From positions 1-64,000 of the forward strand of contig NZ_BQUN01000003.1 in the NCBI RefSeq assembly GCF_026008495.1: 64,000 nt of DNA. Reading direction: 5' to 3'. The notes under the pieces were generated by a model. That model did no database searches, was not told the DNA's origin, and saw only the letters and a program-made list of their open reading frames with translations. The DNA comes from Streptomyces sp. A012304 (GTDB lineage: Bacteria > Actinomycetota > Actinomycetes > Streptomycetales > Streptomycetaceae). Below are positions 1 through 8,332 of this stretch, piece after piece. The position numbers were made by a program, and so were the translations under genes. The stretch's first letter is position 1; the number at the start of each line of letters is the position of its first letter.

Positions 1-291
1 GGCCACCGACTTCTCGATCACCACCCGCGCCCGCGCCGTCGACCCCGCCGACAACGGCCTGAACGGCCCCGAACACGTCTCCGCACCGCACCGGGCCACC
101 ACCACCGTGCCCCGCTCCCGCCCCTTCGTCAGCATCACGTGCTGCGCCGTCCCCCACGACCCCCACACCCCGGCGACCAGAATGACCACGGCCACCACCC
201 CCATCGCGGCCAACCGGCCCCACCGCAACGCGGCGACCGAGGCCGAAGGACGACGCGGGGCGCGACGGGAACGGGCAGCAGTGACAGGCAT
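1..291 (-). CDS. membrane-anchored hypothetical protein, 3' end cut by the window edge
   Basis: The first 97 codons of a leftward gene are visible, starting at an ATG at 291. A basic, Arg-rich N-terminus (about residues 7-23) is followed by one hydrophobic segment (about 25-45, rich in Val/Ala/Gly). The chain then appears to lie outside the membrane and contains a Cys-x4-Cys pair (RCGAETC). This suggests a type II membrane protein or an uncleaved signal anchor. No clear Shine-Dalgarno sequence precedes the ATG. It lies 43 bases downstream of pth on the same strand and may be co-transcribed. I do not recognise the family; the rest of the gene is outside the window. Confidence 0.6.
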   Translation of the reverse strand, partial: MPVTAARSRRAPRRPSASVAALRWGRLAAMGVVAVVILVAGVWGSWGTAQHVMLTKGRERGTVVVARCGAETCSGPFRPLSAGSTARARVVIEKSVA

Positions 292-334
292 GGCCGGGAT
301 CATTGGCCATGCCCGAACGAGCCGTCAACCTCCC

Positions 335-931
335 TCAGGAGTTGTACGTCCCCTGCGCCCGCTCCAACCCCTCGATCACCAGACACTCCACCGCGTCCGC
401 CGCCCGGTCCACGAAGTAGTCCAGCTCCTTGCGCTCCGCCGACGCGAAATCCTTCAACACGAAATCCGCCACCGGCATCCGCCCCGGCGGCCGCCCGATC
501 CCGAACCGCACCCGGTGATAGTCCGCGCCCATCGCCTTCGTCATCGACTTCAACCCGTTGTGCCCGTTGTCCCCACCACCCAACTTCAGTCGAAGAGCCC
601 CATAATCGATGTCCAATTCATCATGAACAGCGACGATATTGCCCAACGGCACCTTGTAGAAGTCCCGCAGCGCGTTCACCGGACCGCCCGACAGGTTCAT
701 GTACGACATCGGCTTCGCCAGAACCACCCGCCGATTCGCCGGCCCCGGCGGACCGATCCGCCCCTCGACCACCTGCGCCTGCGCCTTGCCCGCCCGCTTG
801 AACCTGCCCCCGACCCGCTCGGCCAGCAGATCGGCCACCATGAAACCGACATTGTGCCGATTCCCGGCATACTCCGGACCGGGATTGCCGAGGCCCACGA
901 TCAGCCACGGCGCATTGGCCTCACTCGTCAC
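335..931 (-). CDS. pth: peptidyl-tRNA hydrolase Pth
   Basis: Cytoplasmic esterase that recycles tRNA by releasing it from peptidyl-tRNAs that dropped off the ribosome. The N-terminal [22 protein letters not shown] block includes the catalytic His and Asn region of bacterial Pth. The later motifs [16 protein letters not shown] and [12 protein letters not shown] are all present. The 198-residue length fits the family. The GTG at 931 is preferred over a TTG at 949 because AGGGAGAG lies a normal distance upstream of it. It follows rplY on the same strand, a pairing common in actinobacteria, with a strong hairpin between the two genes. Confidence 0.95.
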   Translation of the reverse strand: MTSEANAPWLIVGLGNPGPEYAGNRHNVGFMVADLLAERVGGRFKRAGKAQAQVVEGRIGPPGPANRRVVLAKPMSYMNLSGGPVNALRDFYKVPLGNIVAVHDELDIDYGALRLKLGGGDNGHNGLKSMTKAMGADYHRVRFGIGRPPGRMPVADFVLKDFASAERKELDYFVDRAADAVECLVIEGLERAQGTYNS

Positions 932-950
932 GTCACTCTCCCTACGCAAC

Positions 951-982
951 AGCCGCCGCTTCCCGAAGGAAGCGGCGGCTGG
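951..982 (-). terminator. 14-bp perfect hairpin between rplY and pth
   Basis: Positions 951-964 pair perfectly with 969-982 around a CGAA tetraloop. It sits 36 bases after the rplY stop and 20 bases before the pth start. It has no T-run, so it could be a partial terminator, an mRNA-stabilising element or an attenuator of pth. Confidence 0.65.
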
Positions 983-1018
983 AGCCGAATACCGCTGGTA
1001 CTACCGCCGAACAGCCGA

Positions 1019-1615
1019 TCAGGCCTCCGCGGCCTCTCCACCCTCGGCGGCCTCGCCCTCCGGGGCCTCCTCGGCCTGCGCGGCCAGCACCTGAAGGACC
1101 ACCGCGTCCTCCTCGACAGCCAGCGTCACACCGCTCGGCAGGGAGATGTCCTTCGCGTGGATCGACGCACCGGCCGCCAGACCCTCCACCGACACCGTCA
1201 CGGCCTCGGGGATGTGCGTGGCCTCGGCCTCCACCGGCAGCGCGTTCAGCACGTGCTCCAGCAGGTTGCCACCCGGGGCCAGCTCACCCTCGGTGTGCAC
1301 CGGAATCTCGACGTTGACCTTCTCGCCACGCTTGACCAGCAGCAGGTCCACGTGCTCCAGGAAACCCTTCAGCGGGTCACGCTGCACGGCCTTCGGGATC
1401 GCCAGCTCGCTCGTCTTGCCGTCGATGTCCAGCGAGATCAGAACGTTCGGCGTACGCAGCGCCAGCAGCAGGTCGTGGCCCGGCAGCGTCAGGTGCAGCG
1501 GCTGCGAACCGTGACCGTACAGAACACCCGGAACCTTGTCGGCACGGCGGATACGACGCGCGGCACCCTTGCCGAACTCGGTGCGCGTCTCAGCGGCGAG
1601 CTTTACCTCAGACAT
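1019..1615 (-). CDS. rplY: 50S ribosomal protein bL25 (Ctc-type, long form)
   Basis: Ribosomal protein that binds 5S rRNA. The N-terminal L25 domain (about residues 1-95) shows the FGKGAARRIRRADKVPGVLYG signature. A C-terminal TL5/Ctc beta domain (about 100-180) and an acidic Ala/Glu tail follow, so this is the long stress-associated Ctc form of 198 residues, not the short E. coli L25. The ATG at 1615 is chosen because GAGGGG lies eight bases upstream; an in-frame TTG three codons earlier is unlikely. It is placed between prs and pth, the usual actinobacterial order. Confidence 0.95.
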   Translation of the reverse strand: MSEVKLAAETRTEFGKGAARRIRRADKVPGVLYGHGSQPLHLTLPGHDLLLALRTPNVLISLDIDGKTSELAIPKAVQRDPLKGFLEHVDLLLVKRGEKVNVEIPVHTEGELAPGGNLLEHVLNALPVEAEATHIPEAVTVSVEGLAAGASIHAKDISLPSGVTLAVEEDAVVLQVLAAQAEEAPEGEAAEGGEAAEA

Positions 1616-1722
1616 GTCAATCACCCCTCGTAGGAAGCGGAACGGACGTGGTCACCCGGCCACGAACGGCCTGCTACGAAGAGCGCGTCGATAACGGACC
1701 GCCGCACCCCAACCCACGGGGA

Positions 1723-1772
1723 CGGCCTCCCTCGCCGAGCAACCTGAGCAGTCTACTCGGCGCGGGAGGCCG
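1723..1772 (-). terminator. large inverted repeat downstream of prs
   Basis: CGGCCTCCC at 1723-1731 pairs with GGGAGGCCG at 1764-1772. The stem continues inward through CGCCGAG/CTCGGCG after one mismatch, giving about 17 base pairs around a 16-base loop. It lies 31 bases after the prs stop, consistent with a Streptomyces terminator lacking a U-tract. Confidence 0.6.
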
Positions 1773-1787
1773 CAGAAAAATCGATCA

Positions 1788-1827
1788 GTCGAACAGGCTC
1801 GTCTACTGCTCGTCGAACAGGCTCGTC
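1788..1827. repeat. 24-bp tandem duplication across the prs stop codon
   Basis: The 16-base sequence GTCGAACAGGCTCGTC occurs at 1788-1803 and again at 1812-1827. The inner copy encodes the last residues of Prs (TSLFDEQ). The outer copy lies just beyond the stop and repeats the TSLFD codons in frame. It looks like a recent slippage duplication. Confidence 0.85.
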
Positions 1828-2777
1828 ACCGAACCGTCCTCGAACACCTCACGCACCGCACTCGCGATCGTCGGCGCGATCGACAACACCGTGATCTTGT
1901 CCAGATCCAGCTCACCCGGCGTCGGCAGCGTGTTCGTGAACACGAACTCACTCACCTTCGAGTTCTTCAGACGATCCGCAGCCGGACCCGACAACACACC
2001 GTGCGTCGCCGTCACGATGACATCCTCCGCACCATGCGCGAACAGCGCATCCGCCGCCGCACAGATCGTGCCACCCGTGTCGATCATGTCGTCGACCAGC
2101 ACACACACCCGGCCCCGGACCTCACCCACGACCTCGTGCACCGTCACCTGATTCGCCACGTCCTTGTCACGCCGCTTGTGCACGATCGCCAGCGGAGCAC
2201 CCAGACGATCACACCAACGGTCCGCGACCCGCACCCGGCCGGCGTCCGGAGACACCACCGTCAGCTTCTGCCGGTCCACCTTCTGGCCCACATAGTCGGC
2301 CAGCAACGGCAGCGCGAACAGATGATCCACCGGACCGTCGAAGAAACCCTGAATCTGATCCGTGTGCAGATCCACCGTCAGGATCCGGTCCGCACCCGCC
2401 GTCTTCATCATGTCCGCGATCAGACGCGCCGAGATCGGCTCACGCCCACGGTGCTTCTTGTCCTGCCGCGCATACCCGTAGAACGGCACGATCACCGTGA
2501 TCGAACGCGCCGACGCACGCTTCAACGCGTCGATCATGATCAACTGCTCCATGATCCACTTGTTGATCGGCGCCGTGTGGCTCTGGATCAGGAAACAGTC
2601 CGCACCACGAGCCGACTCCTGATAACGGACATAGATCTCACCATTGGCGAAGTCGAAGGCCTTCGTCGGGACGACCCCGACACCCAGCTGGTGGGCGACC
2701 TCCTCGGCAAGCTCGGGGTGGGCGCGGCCGGAGAAGAACATCAACTTCTTCTCGCCGGTCGTCTTGATCCCGGTCAC
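1803..2777 (-). CDS. prs: ribose-phosphate pyrophosphokinase (PRPP synthetase)
   Basis: Transfers pyrophosphate from ATP to ribose-5-phosphate to make PRPP for purine, pyrimidine, His and Trp synthesis. The class I features are present: FSGRAHPELAEEVA near the N-terminus, the PFYGYARQDKKHRGREPI flexible loop, the VVSPDAGRVRVADRWCDRLG segment, and the PRPP-binding loop VLVDDMIDTGGT. The 324-residue length is typical. The GTG at 2777 has GAGGAG eight bases upstream. It lies downstream of glmU on the same strand; PRPP and UDP-GlcNAc supply genes are commonly adjacent in actinobacteria. Confidence 0.97.
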   Translation of the reverse strand: MTGIKTTGEKKLMFFSGRAHPELAEEVAHQLGVGVVPTKAFDFANGEIYVRYQESARGADCFLIQSHTAPINKWIMEQLIMIDALKRASARSITVIVPFYGYARQDKKHRGREPISARLIADMMKTAGADRILTVDLHTDQIQGFFDGPVDHLFALPLLADYVGQKVDRQKLTVVSPDAGRVRVADRWCDRLGAPLAIVHKRRDKDVANQVTVHEVVGEVRGRVCVLVDDMIDTGGTICAAADALFAHGAEDVIVTATHGVLSGPAADRLKNSKVSEFVFTNTLPTPGELDLDKITVLSIAPTIASAVREVFEDGSVTSLFDEQ

Positions 2778-2913
2778 AGCACTGTCTCCTCAGAGGTTCT
2801 CAACCGGCTGTCGCCAGACCTCGCCACTGCACACGCGACGAAGCCGTCTCAGCTGGTGGGGGTGCGAATGTGCACTTATCACGGTACGCCGTGTCCAACG
2901 CGCCCGTTTCCGG

Positions 2914-4362
2914 TCAGTCCTCGCCGCCACCCTGCTGGGAAGCCGCCTCGGCAGCCTTCGCCGCCGCACTGCCCGGACGCTTACGAGCCACCCAACCCTC
3001 GATATTCCGCTGCTGACCACGGGCCACGGCCAGCGAGCCGGGCGGCACATCCTTCGTGATCACGGACCCGGCAGCGGTGTACGCGCCGTCCCCGATCGTG
3101 ACAGGAGCCACAAACATGTTGTCCGAACCCGTCCGACAGTGCGACCCGACGGTCGTGTGATGCTTGTCCTGCCCGTCATAGTTCACAAACACGCTCGCCG
3201 CACCGATGTTCGAATAATCACCGATCGTCGCATCACCCACATACGACAGATGCGGCACCTTCGTACCCTCACCGATCGACGCGTTCTTCGTCTCCACATA
3301 CGTCCCGATCTTGCCCTTCGCACCAAGACGCGTACCCGGCCGAAGATAGGCGAACGGACCCACCAACGCCTCCGCACCCACCTGCGCACCATCCGCCACC
3401 GTGGTGTCCACCCGCGCCCCCGCACCCACCTGCGTATCCCTCAGCCGGCAGTTCGGACCCACCTCCGCACCCTCCGCCAGATGCGTCGACCCCAACAGCT
3501 GCGTCCCCGGATGCACCACCACGTCCTGACCGAACGACACCGACACATCCACCCACGTCGTCGCCGGATCCACCACCGTCACACCGGCCAGCATCGCCGC
3601 CGTCAACAACCGCTCGTTCAGAATCCGCCGCGCCTCGGCCAACTGCACCCGATTGTTGATCCCCGCGATCTCACGATGATCACCCGCCACCGACGCACCC
3701 ACCCGATGACCGGCCTCACGCAGAATCCCCAAGACATCCGTCAGGTACTCCTCACCCTGACTGTTGTCCGTCCGCACCCGCTTCAACGCGTCCGCCAGCA
3801 ACTGCCCATCGAACGCGAACACACCCGAATTGATCTCACGGATCGCCCGCTGCGCCTCGGTCGCGTCCTTGTGCTCCACGATCGCCGTGACGGCACCCGA
3901 GACCTCGTCCCGCACGATCCGGCCGTAACCCGTCGCGTCCGGCACCTCGGCGGTCAGCACCGTCACCGCGTTGCCGTCGGCCTGATGCGTCGCGGCCAGC
4001 TCGGCCAGCGTCGCACCCGTCAGCAGCGGCGTGTCACCACAGACCACCACCACCGTCCCGTCGACCCCGCCGCCGAGCTCCTCCAGACCCATCCGGACGG
4101 CGTGCCCCGTCCCGTTCTGCTCCGCCTGGACCGCGGTGCGCACCTGCGGGTCGATGTCGGTGAGGTGCGCGGTGACCTTCTCCCGGGCATGCCCGACCAC
4201 GACGACCAGGTTCTCCGGGTCCAGCTCACGGGCGGCGGCCAGGACGTGACCCACGAGGCTGCGGCCGCAGATCTCGTGCAGAACCTTCGGTGTGGCCGAC
4301 TTCATACGGGTGCCCTCACCCGCTGCGAGAACGACGACGGCTGCCGGGCGAATGGCGCTCAC
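2914..4362 (-). CDS. glmU: bifunctional UDP-N-acetylglucosamine pyrophosphorylase / GlcN-1-P acetyltransferase
   Basis: Makes UDP-GlcNAc for peptidoglycan and other glycans. The N-terminal uridyltransferase domain (about residues 1-235) carries the [11 protein letters not shown] nucleotide loop and the QNGTGHA motif. The C-terminal left-handed beta-helix (about 255-450) has hexapeptide repeats and the acetyltransferase segments KKHHTTVG-type and NFVNYDG-type (here [13 protein letters not shown]). The last ~25 residues are a low-complexity Ala/Gly/Gln tail common in actinobacterial copies. Start is GTG at 4362 behind GAAGGGCAA. A 136-base spacer separates it from prs, so the two may form one unit. 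Confidence 0.97.
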   Translation of the reverse strand: MSAIRPAAVVVLAAGEGTRMKSATPKVLHEICGRSLVGHVLAAARELDPENLVVVVGHAREKVTAHLTDIDPQVRTAVQAEQNGTGHAVRMGLEELGGGVDGTVVVVCGDTPLLTGATLAELAATHQADGNAVTVLTAEVPDATGYGRIVRDEVSGAVTAIVEHKDATEAQRAIREINSGVFAFDGQLLADALKRVRTDNSQGEEYLTDVLGILREAGHRVGASVAGDHREIAGINNRVQLAEARRILNERLLTAAMLAGVTVVDPATTWVDVSVSFGQDVVVHPGTQLLGSTHLAEGAEVGPNCRLRDTQVGAGARVDTTVADGAQVGAEALVGPFAYLRPGTRLGAKGKIGTYVETKNASIGEGTKVPHLSYVGDATIGDYSNIGAASVFVNYDGQDKHHTTVGSHCRTGSDNMFVAPVTIGDGAYTAAGSVITKDVPPGSLAVARGQQRNIEGWVARKRPGSAAAKAAEAASQQGGGED

Positions 4363-4436
4363 GGAGTTGCCCTTCGGCTGTGTAGGGGTGGAGACATCCG
4401 AAGGATACCGGGGTGCTTCCTGGGGGACATGAGAGT

Positions 4437-4465
4437 GGGCCCTGACCTTGCTGGGTCAGGGCCCG
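4437..4465 (-). terminator. hairpin downstream of tRNA-Gln
   Basis: CCCTGACC at 4441-4448 pairs with GGTCAGGG at 4455-4462, and GGG at 4437-4439 pairs with CCC at 4463-4465 after one bulged base. It lies 26 bases past the 3' end of the leftward tRNA gene and upstream of glmU, so it likely ends the tRNA transcript. Confidence 0.65.
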
Positions 4466-4490
4466 AACTCGCGATGTGCGCGCTGTGAGC

Positions 4491-4561
4491 TCCCGGAGAA
4501 GGATTCGAACCCTCATTCAACGGACCAAAACCGTTTGTCCTGCCCTTAGACGATCCGGGAT
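4491..4561 (-). tRNA. tRNA-Gln (anticodon UUG)
   Basis: Reading the minus strand, the acceptor arm TCCCGGA (4561-4555) pairs with TCCGGGA (4498-4492), with discriminator G at 4491. The anticodon stem AACGG/CCGTT encloses a TTTTGGT loop whose anticodon TTG reads CAA. The T arm GAGGG-TTCGAAT-CCTTC is normal. CCA is not encoded. Confidence 0.95.
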
Positions 4562-4583
4562 TGCTTGCGCACTATGCCCGACT

Positions 4584-5444
4584 CTATTGATCGGCTGCGC
4601 GCGCGGACTCCACTATGCCGTACCAGGAGCCCTCGATGCGACGGTACAAGTCCGCGCTCTGCAGGACATTGATGGCCAGGCAGCCACGATAGGACTCGCC
4701 GACGTTCTTCCGGACGGTTCTGGGGTTGTGCTTCTTGATGGTCGTCTTGGTGAACTGGGAGCGGTCGGCGCCGACGAGGTCGCACCAGTAGTCCTCGGCT
4801 CCGGTCACATCGGCCGTCTCGTGGATCATCACGGCGTACCGGAGGCGCTCGCGTGCGATGCCGAGCAGATCGAGCCATGCGAGGAAGACCTGGATCATCC
4901 CGGGGTCGCTGTTGACGAACGTGATCTTCTCCCGGCGGTCGTACGGCTTGTCCTTGCTGCCCTCGGCCCAGTAGAGGCCCACGCCCACCAGGAACAATTC
5001 CCGTGGTGAGAGGTCGCCGACCGCTTGCTTGGCCGTTTCCTTGGTGCGTTGCCGCTCCTCGTCGCGGATCCGCAGCTGCGCCTCCCAGCCGCGCCTGGCG
5101 AGCGCCGAGGCCTCCTCCTTCGTCCGTGTCCCCTCCGGCCTCGGCAGATCCCGCACCCAGAGCGAGACGGAGCTCTTCGAGCAGCCCAGTTCCGCCTGGA
5201 TCCGGCTGTACGTCCAGCCCTGCTGCCGCAGCTCCCGTGCCCTGGCTCGCAGGTCGTCCTTGGCCCGCGGTCGTTTCGTCCATTCCGGTGGCGGCTCGCC
5301 CTCGACGAGGCGTTGGAGGGTCTCCTTGTTGTGGACCTCGAGTTCGTCGCGGATCTGTCGGAGGCTGTGGCCGGCCCGGCGCAGTGCGACCGCCCGTTGC
5401 CGTAGGCCTTCGAAGTCCGCGTACTTGCCCATGGAATGTGCCAT
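4584..5444 (-). CDS. HTH protein with a LAGLIDADG-like C-terminal domain
   Basis: Function unknown. Two helix-turn-helix-like segments are visible: residues about 10-45 (RAGHSLRQIRDELEV) and about 65-100 (QGWTYSRIQAELGCSKSSVSLWVRDL). After a basic, charged linker comes LFLVGVGLYWAEGSK, followed by KITFVNSDPGMIQVFLAWL. The Gly-x-Gly-Leu-Tyr-x-x-Glu-Gly pattern and the NSDP segment resemble the LAGLIDADG homing-endonuclease fold, as I recall it. ATG 5444 is preferred; 5432 and an upstream start at 5492 are alternatives. It ends only 22 bases from tRNA-Gln. It could be a DNA-binding regulator or a domesticated homing-type nuclease. Confidence 0.65.
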   Translation of the reverse strand: MAHSMGKYADFEGLRQRAVALRRAGHSLRQIRDELEVHNKETLQRLVEGEPPPEWTKRPRAKDDLRARARELRQQGWTYSRIQAELGCSKSSVSLWVRDLPRPEGTRTKEEASALARRGWEAQLRIRDEERQRTKETAKQAVGDLSPRELFLVGVGLYWAEGSKDKPYDRREKITFVNSDPGMIQVFLAWLDLLGIARERLRYAVMIHETADVTGAEDYWCDLVGADRSQFTKTTIKKHNPRTVRKNVGESYRGCLAINVLQSADLYRRIEGSWYGIVESARAADQ

Positions 5445-5599
5445 GTGCCTACCGTCCGGGCGGAATGCGGGGTTCCGGGTTCGAACGGGCATGGTTCAAC
5501 CGTTCGAGGGATATCGGTGGGTTTCGTGCGTGTCCGGTTACGGAGTGTGTCGTGGAAACTCGCCGGAAAAGCCGGGGCGGGCGCCCGTAGGCTGGAGGC

Positions 5600-6877
5600 A
5601 TGACCACGACGGGGGAAGAGGACACGACGGCTCGGGGAGGGCCGTGGTGGTGGGCGAGGCGCCGCAGTGCGGTGTTCGACTGGTGTCTGGCGGCGGTGTC
5701 GGCGGCGGAGTGCGCGGCGGAGGGGGTTCCGTTCGCGTGGGACGCGGGGATCCCGGCGGCGGCGGGGGTCGTTTTCGGGCTGTTGGCGGGTTCGGTGCTG
5801 TTGGTGCGGCGGCGGTGGCCGATCGCCGTGGTGCTGGTGTCGATCGCGATCACGCCGGCCCAGATGGGTTACCTGATGGGCATCGTGGGCCTGTACACGC
5901 TCGCGGCGTCGGAGCTGCCGAGGCGGATCATCGGGTCGCTGGCGGGGATGCAGTTGGTGGGGACGTTGATCGTGACGTTCGTGCGGGTGCGGCAGAGCAT
6001 GGGGCGGGGGGATCTGGATCTCGGGGACTGGTTTCTGCCGTTCGCGTCGATCGCGACTTCGTTGGGGCTGACGGCGCCGCCGCTGTTGCTGGGTCTGTAT
6101 GTGGGGGCCCGGCGGCGGCTCATGGAGAGTCTGCGGGAGCGGGCGGACAGTCTGGAGCGGGAGTTGCAGCTGCTCGCGGAGCGGGCTGAGGAGCGGGCCG
6201 AGTGGGCGCGGGGTGAGGAGCGGACGCGGATCGCGCGGGAGATGCATGACGTGGTCGCGCATCGGGTGAGTCTGATGGTGGTGCATGCGGCGGCGTTGCA
6301 GGCGGTGGCGCGGAAGGATCCGGAGAAGGCGGTGCGGAATGCCGCGTTGGTGGGGGACATGGGGCGGCAGGCGTTGACGGAGTTGCGCGAGATGTTGGGG
6401 GTGTTGCGCAGTGGTGATGGTGGTGTGGGGCGGGTGTCGGTGCCGGTGGCGGCGGTTTCTGTGGGTGTGGAGGAGGGGGAGGGGCCGTGTCTGTCGGAGT
6501 TGGAGGAGTTGATCGGGCAGTCGGCGGCTGCGGGGATGGTGGTGGATCTGTCGGTGGAGGGTGAGGTGCGTTCGTACGGTGCGGAGATCGAGCAGACGGC
6601 GTATCGGGTGGTGCAGGAGGCGTTGACGAACGTGCACAAGCATGCGGCGGGGGCGAAGACGCATGTGCGGTTGGCGCATCGGGTGGCGGAGATCGCGATG
6701 CAGGTCGAGAACGAGCCGCCGCCTGAGGTTGGTTCGGCGTCGTCGGCGCGGTTGCCGTCGGGGGGGAACGGGCTGGTGGGGATGAAGGAGCGGGTGGTGG
6801 CTTTGGGTGGGGTGTTTGTGTCGGGGCCGACGGAGGCGGGGGGTTTTCGGGTGTCGGCGGTGATTCCGGCGGCCTGA
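5600..6877 (+). CDS. orphan two-component sensor histidine kinase (NarL/DesK class)
   Basis: Membrane sensor kinase. The N-terminal half (about residues 20-165) has several hydrophobic segments, followed by a coiled region (about 175-205). The HisKA_3 dimerisation box is RTRIAREMHDVVAHRVS with phospho-acceptor His216. The HATPase domain has the N-box QEALTNVHKHA and a GGNGLVGMKERV G-box. No response-regulator gene is adjacent on either side, so its partner is elsewhere. The ATG has GGAGG just upstream, and a TAGGCT -10 box ends only six bases before it, so the transcript may be nearly leaderless. It converges with the SUKH-3 gene. Confidence 0.9.
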   Translation: MTTTGEEDTTARGGPWWWARRRSAVFDWCLAAVSAAECAAEGVPFAWDAGIPAAAGVVFGLLAGSVLLVRRRWPIAVVLVSIAITPAQMGYLMGIVGLYTLAASELPRRIIGSLAGMQLVGTLIVTFVRVRQSMGRGDLDLGDWFLPFASIATSLGLTAPPLLLGLYVGARRRLMESLRERADSLERELQLLAERAEERAEWARGEERTRIAREMHDVVAHRVSLMVVHAAALQAVARKDPEKAVRNAALVGDMGRQALTELREMLGVLRSGDGGVGRVSVPVAAVSVGVEEGEGPCLSELEELIGQSAAAGMVVDLSVEGEVRSYGAEIEQTAYRVVQEALTNVHKHAAGAKTHVRLAHRVAEIAMQVENEPPPEVGSASSARLPSGGNGLVGMKERVVALGGVFVSGPTEAGGFRVSAVIPAA

Positions 6878-6936
6878 AGGGCTGGTGATTCCGGCGGCGG
6901 CGAAGGGCTGGGGGTTCTGGGGGCCGGCGGGGTGGG

Positions 6937-7431
6937 TCAGCCGGCGGTGAGGCGGTGGGGTTCGGTGCCGGAGACGAGGGCGCCGAGGGCGTGGTCGATG
7001 TCGGGGCCGAGGTACCAGTCGCCGGTGTGGTCGAGGGCGTAGACGCGGCCTTGGGCGTCGATGGCGAGGAGGGTTTCGTTGTCGGTTTCGGTGCCGAGGG
7101 GGCTGACGTCGGTGTCGAGGGCGCGGCCGAGGTCGCCGAGGGTGCGGGCCATGTGGAGGCCGTGGAGGGGGTCGAGGTGGAGGGTGGTGGGGGCGACTTG
7201 GCGGCCGGGTCCGGTGGGGGTGATGCGGAGTCCGCCGAATTCGGCCCAGGCTTCGACGGCGGCGGGGAAGACGGCGTGGCGGTGGCCGGCGGGTGAGGTG
7301 TGTTCGCGGAGGGTGTCGGCCCAGATCTCGGCTTGTTTGATGTCCCAGCGTCCGGGTTGCCAGCCGGCGGCGCGGAGGGCTGCGTCGACGGGGACGGGGA
7401 AGCGGGTGGTGGAGGTGCGGTCGGGGTGCAT
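6937..7431 (-). CDS. SUKH-3-type immunity protein
   Basis: A 164-residue acidic cytosolic protein. The AALRAAGWQPGRW start, the central VEAWAEFGGLRI block, and the YALDHTGDWYLGPDIDHALGALVSG C-terminus match what I recall of the SUKH-3 family. Proteins of the SUKH superfamily bind and neutralise nuclease or deaminase toxins in polymorphic toxin systems. The gene lies 78 bases downstream of the YwqJ-like deaminase gene on the same strand, the arrangement expected of toxin followed by immunity gene. The N-terminal VPVDAALRAAG is typical of the family, which supports the ATG start. No signal peptide is present. Confidence 0.8.
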   Translation of the reverse strand: MHPDRTSTTRFPVPVDAALRAAGWQPGRWDIKQAEIWADTLREHTSPAGHRHAVFPAAVEAWAEFGGLRITPTGPGRQVAPTTLHLDPLHGLHMARTLGDLGRALDTDVSPLGTETDNETLLAIDAQGRVYALDHTGDWYLGPDIDHALGALVSGTEPHRLTAG

Positions 7432-7461
7432 GTGTCTTCGTTCGTCGGCTCGGTGCGTTGG

Positions 7462-7524
7462 TCAGCTGTCGGTGGGGGGCGACTGAGCTGTCGGTGGCTT
7501 GGTGTCGACTCAGCTGTCGGTGGG
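7462..7524. repeat. triplicated ~15-bp unit at the 3' end of the deaminase gene
   Basis: CAGCTGTCGGTGG or a one-base variant recurs at 7463, 7485 and 7511. The innermost copy encodes the last codons of the YwqJ-like gene (PTDS and stop). The other two fall in the spacer before the SUKH-3 gene. It looks like replication slippage or remodelling at the toxin/immunity junction. Confidence 0.75.
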
Positions 7525-8025
7525 GGTGGGGTCGACGATGCGGACGCCGAAGTGGGCGGTGAGGGCGGTGCAGGCGCGGCAGGGGTTGGCGAAGCTGCCG
7601 TGGAGGGGGTCGCCGTCTTCGCGGATGCGGCGGGTGGTGAGTTTGGCGTGTTTGAGGGCTTTGCGGGCTTCGCCGTTGGTCATGGGTCTGCGGGCGGCGC
7701 GTTTGCTGCGGGTGGCGTCGACGGCGGTGATGTGGCGGGAGATGAGGAGTGCTTCGGCACAGCGGCCGGTGAAGCGGTCGCGTTGGCCGCTGGTGAGGGT
7801 GTCGAGGAAGTCCTGGACGAGGGGGTGGAGGGTGGGGGGTTGGTCGCCGCGGGCGGCGGTGCCGGTGAGGGTGGCGCCGCGGACGGAGAGGGCGGCGGCG
7901 ACGGTGGGGAGTATGCCGTCGCGGCGGTGGCGGAGGGTGGGGGCGTGCGGGGTTTCGTCGGTGGACCAGCCGATGCGGGGGTCGCCTGTGTGGCTGGTGT
8001 GCGGTCCCGTTTGCGTGGCGTTCAT
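7510..8025 (-). CDS. YwqJ-like nucleic-acid/nucleotide deaminase
   Basis: A 171-residue predicted zinc deaminase. The zinc/catalytic motifs are Cys89-Ala-Glu91 (GRCAEALLISRH) and Cys149-x2-Cys152 (NPCRACTAL), as in the YwqJ family of toxin deaminases. All ligands and the proton-shuttle Glu are present, so it may be active. There is no signal peptide, no Rhs or PT-type N-terminal delivery region and no WXG segment, which is unusual for an exported toxin. ATG 8025 is chosen because GGGAGGGG sits upstream; the frame extends to 8334, but that part has no deaminase similarity. SUKH-3 follows on the same strand and is the likely partner. Target (DNA, RNA or nucleotide) is unknown. Confidence 0.8.
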   Translation of the reverse strand: MNATQTGPHTSHTGDPRIGWSTDETPHAPTLRHRRDGILPTVAAALSVRGATLTGTAARGDQPPTLHPLVQDFLDTLTSGQRDRFTGRCAEALLISRHITAVDATRSKRAARRPMTNGEARKALKHAKLTTRRIREDGDPLHGSFANPCRACTALTAHFGVRIVDPTPTDS

Positions 8026-8332
8026 GATCGTCGTCCCCTCCCGTGCATCCCCCCGGAGGACACAGGGTGCCAAATCGCGTGGCGGGTGGGGAAGCTGGGG
8101 CGGTGCGACACGCCCGTGTGGGGGCGGGCTGTCACGGCGGGGTGACGGCTGGTCACGGAAGTGGAGGGCCGGTGACCGGTGTCGTCGTACCGCATAGGCT
8201 GTCGGCACCGTCGGCGCGCGGTCGACGCGCGTTGGAGACCGTTGGAGAGAGTCGGATACGGGGCGTGGTGGTCGGGACCGGTGTGGGTCCGGCTGCTGGG
8301 GTCCGTCCAGAGTGCCGCAGGGGGCAACCGCC
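8026..8332. promoter_or_regulatory. divergent intergenic region between deaminase and WHH/SUKH genes
   Basis: About 300 bases without a gene separate the two diverging halves of the locus. A possible rightward -10 box TAGGCT lies at about 8195-8200 (in CATAGGCTGTCGG), without a clear -35. Short GC-rich inverted repeats occur (for example GGTGACCGG-type sequence near 8170-8180), but I see no convincing operator. Confidence 0.35.

Noticed and set aside
4491..4561. Integration site at tRNA-Gln
   Set aside because: No duplicated tRNA 3' end or integrase gene was found in the window.
5600..6877. Sensor kinase paired with the neighbouring HTH protein as its response regulator
   Set aside because: The HTH protein has no receiver domain or phospho-acceptor Asp region.
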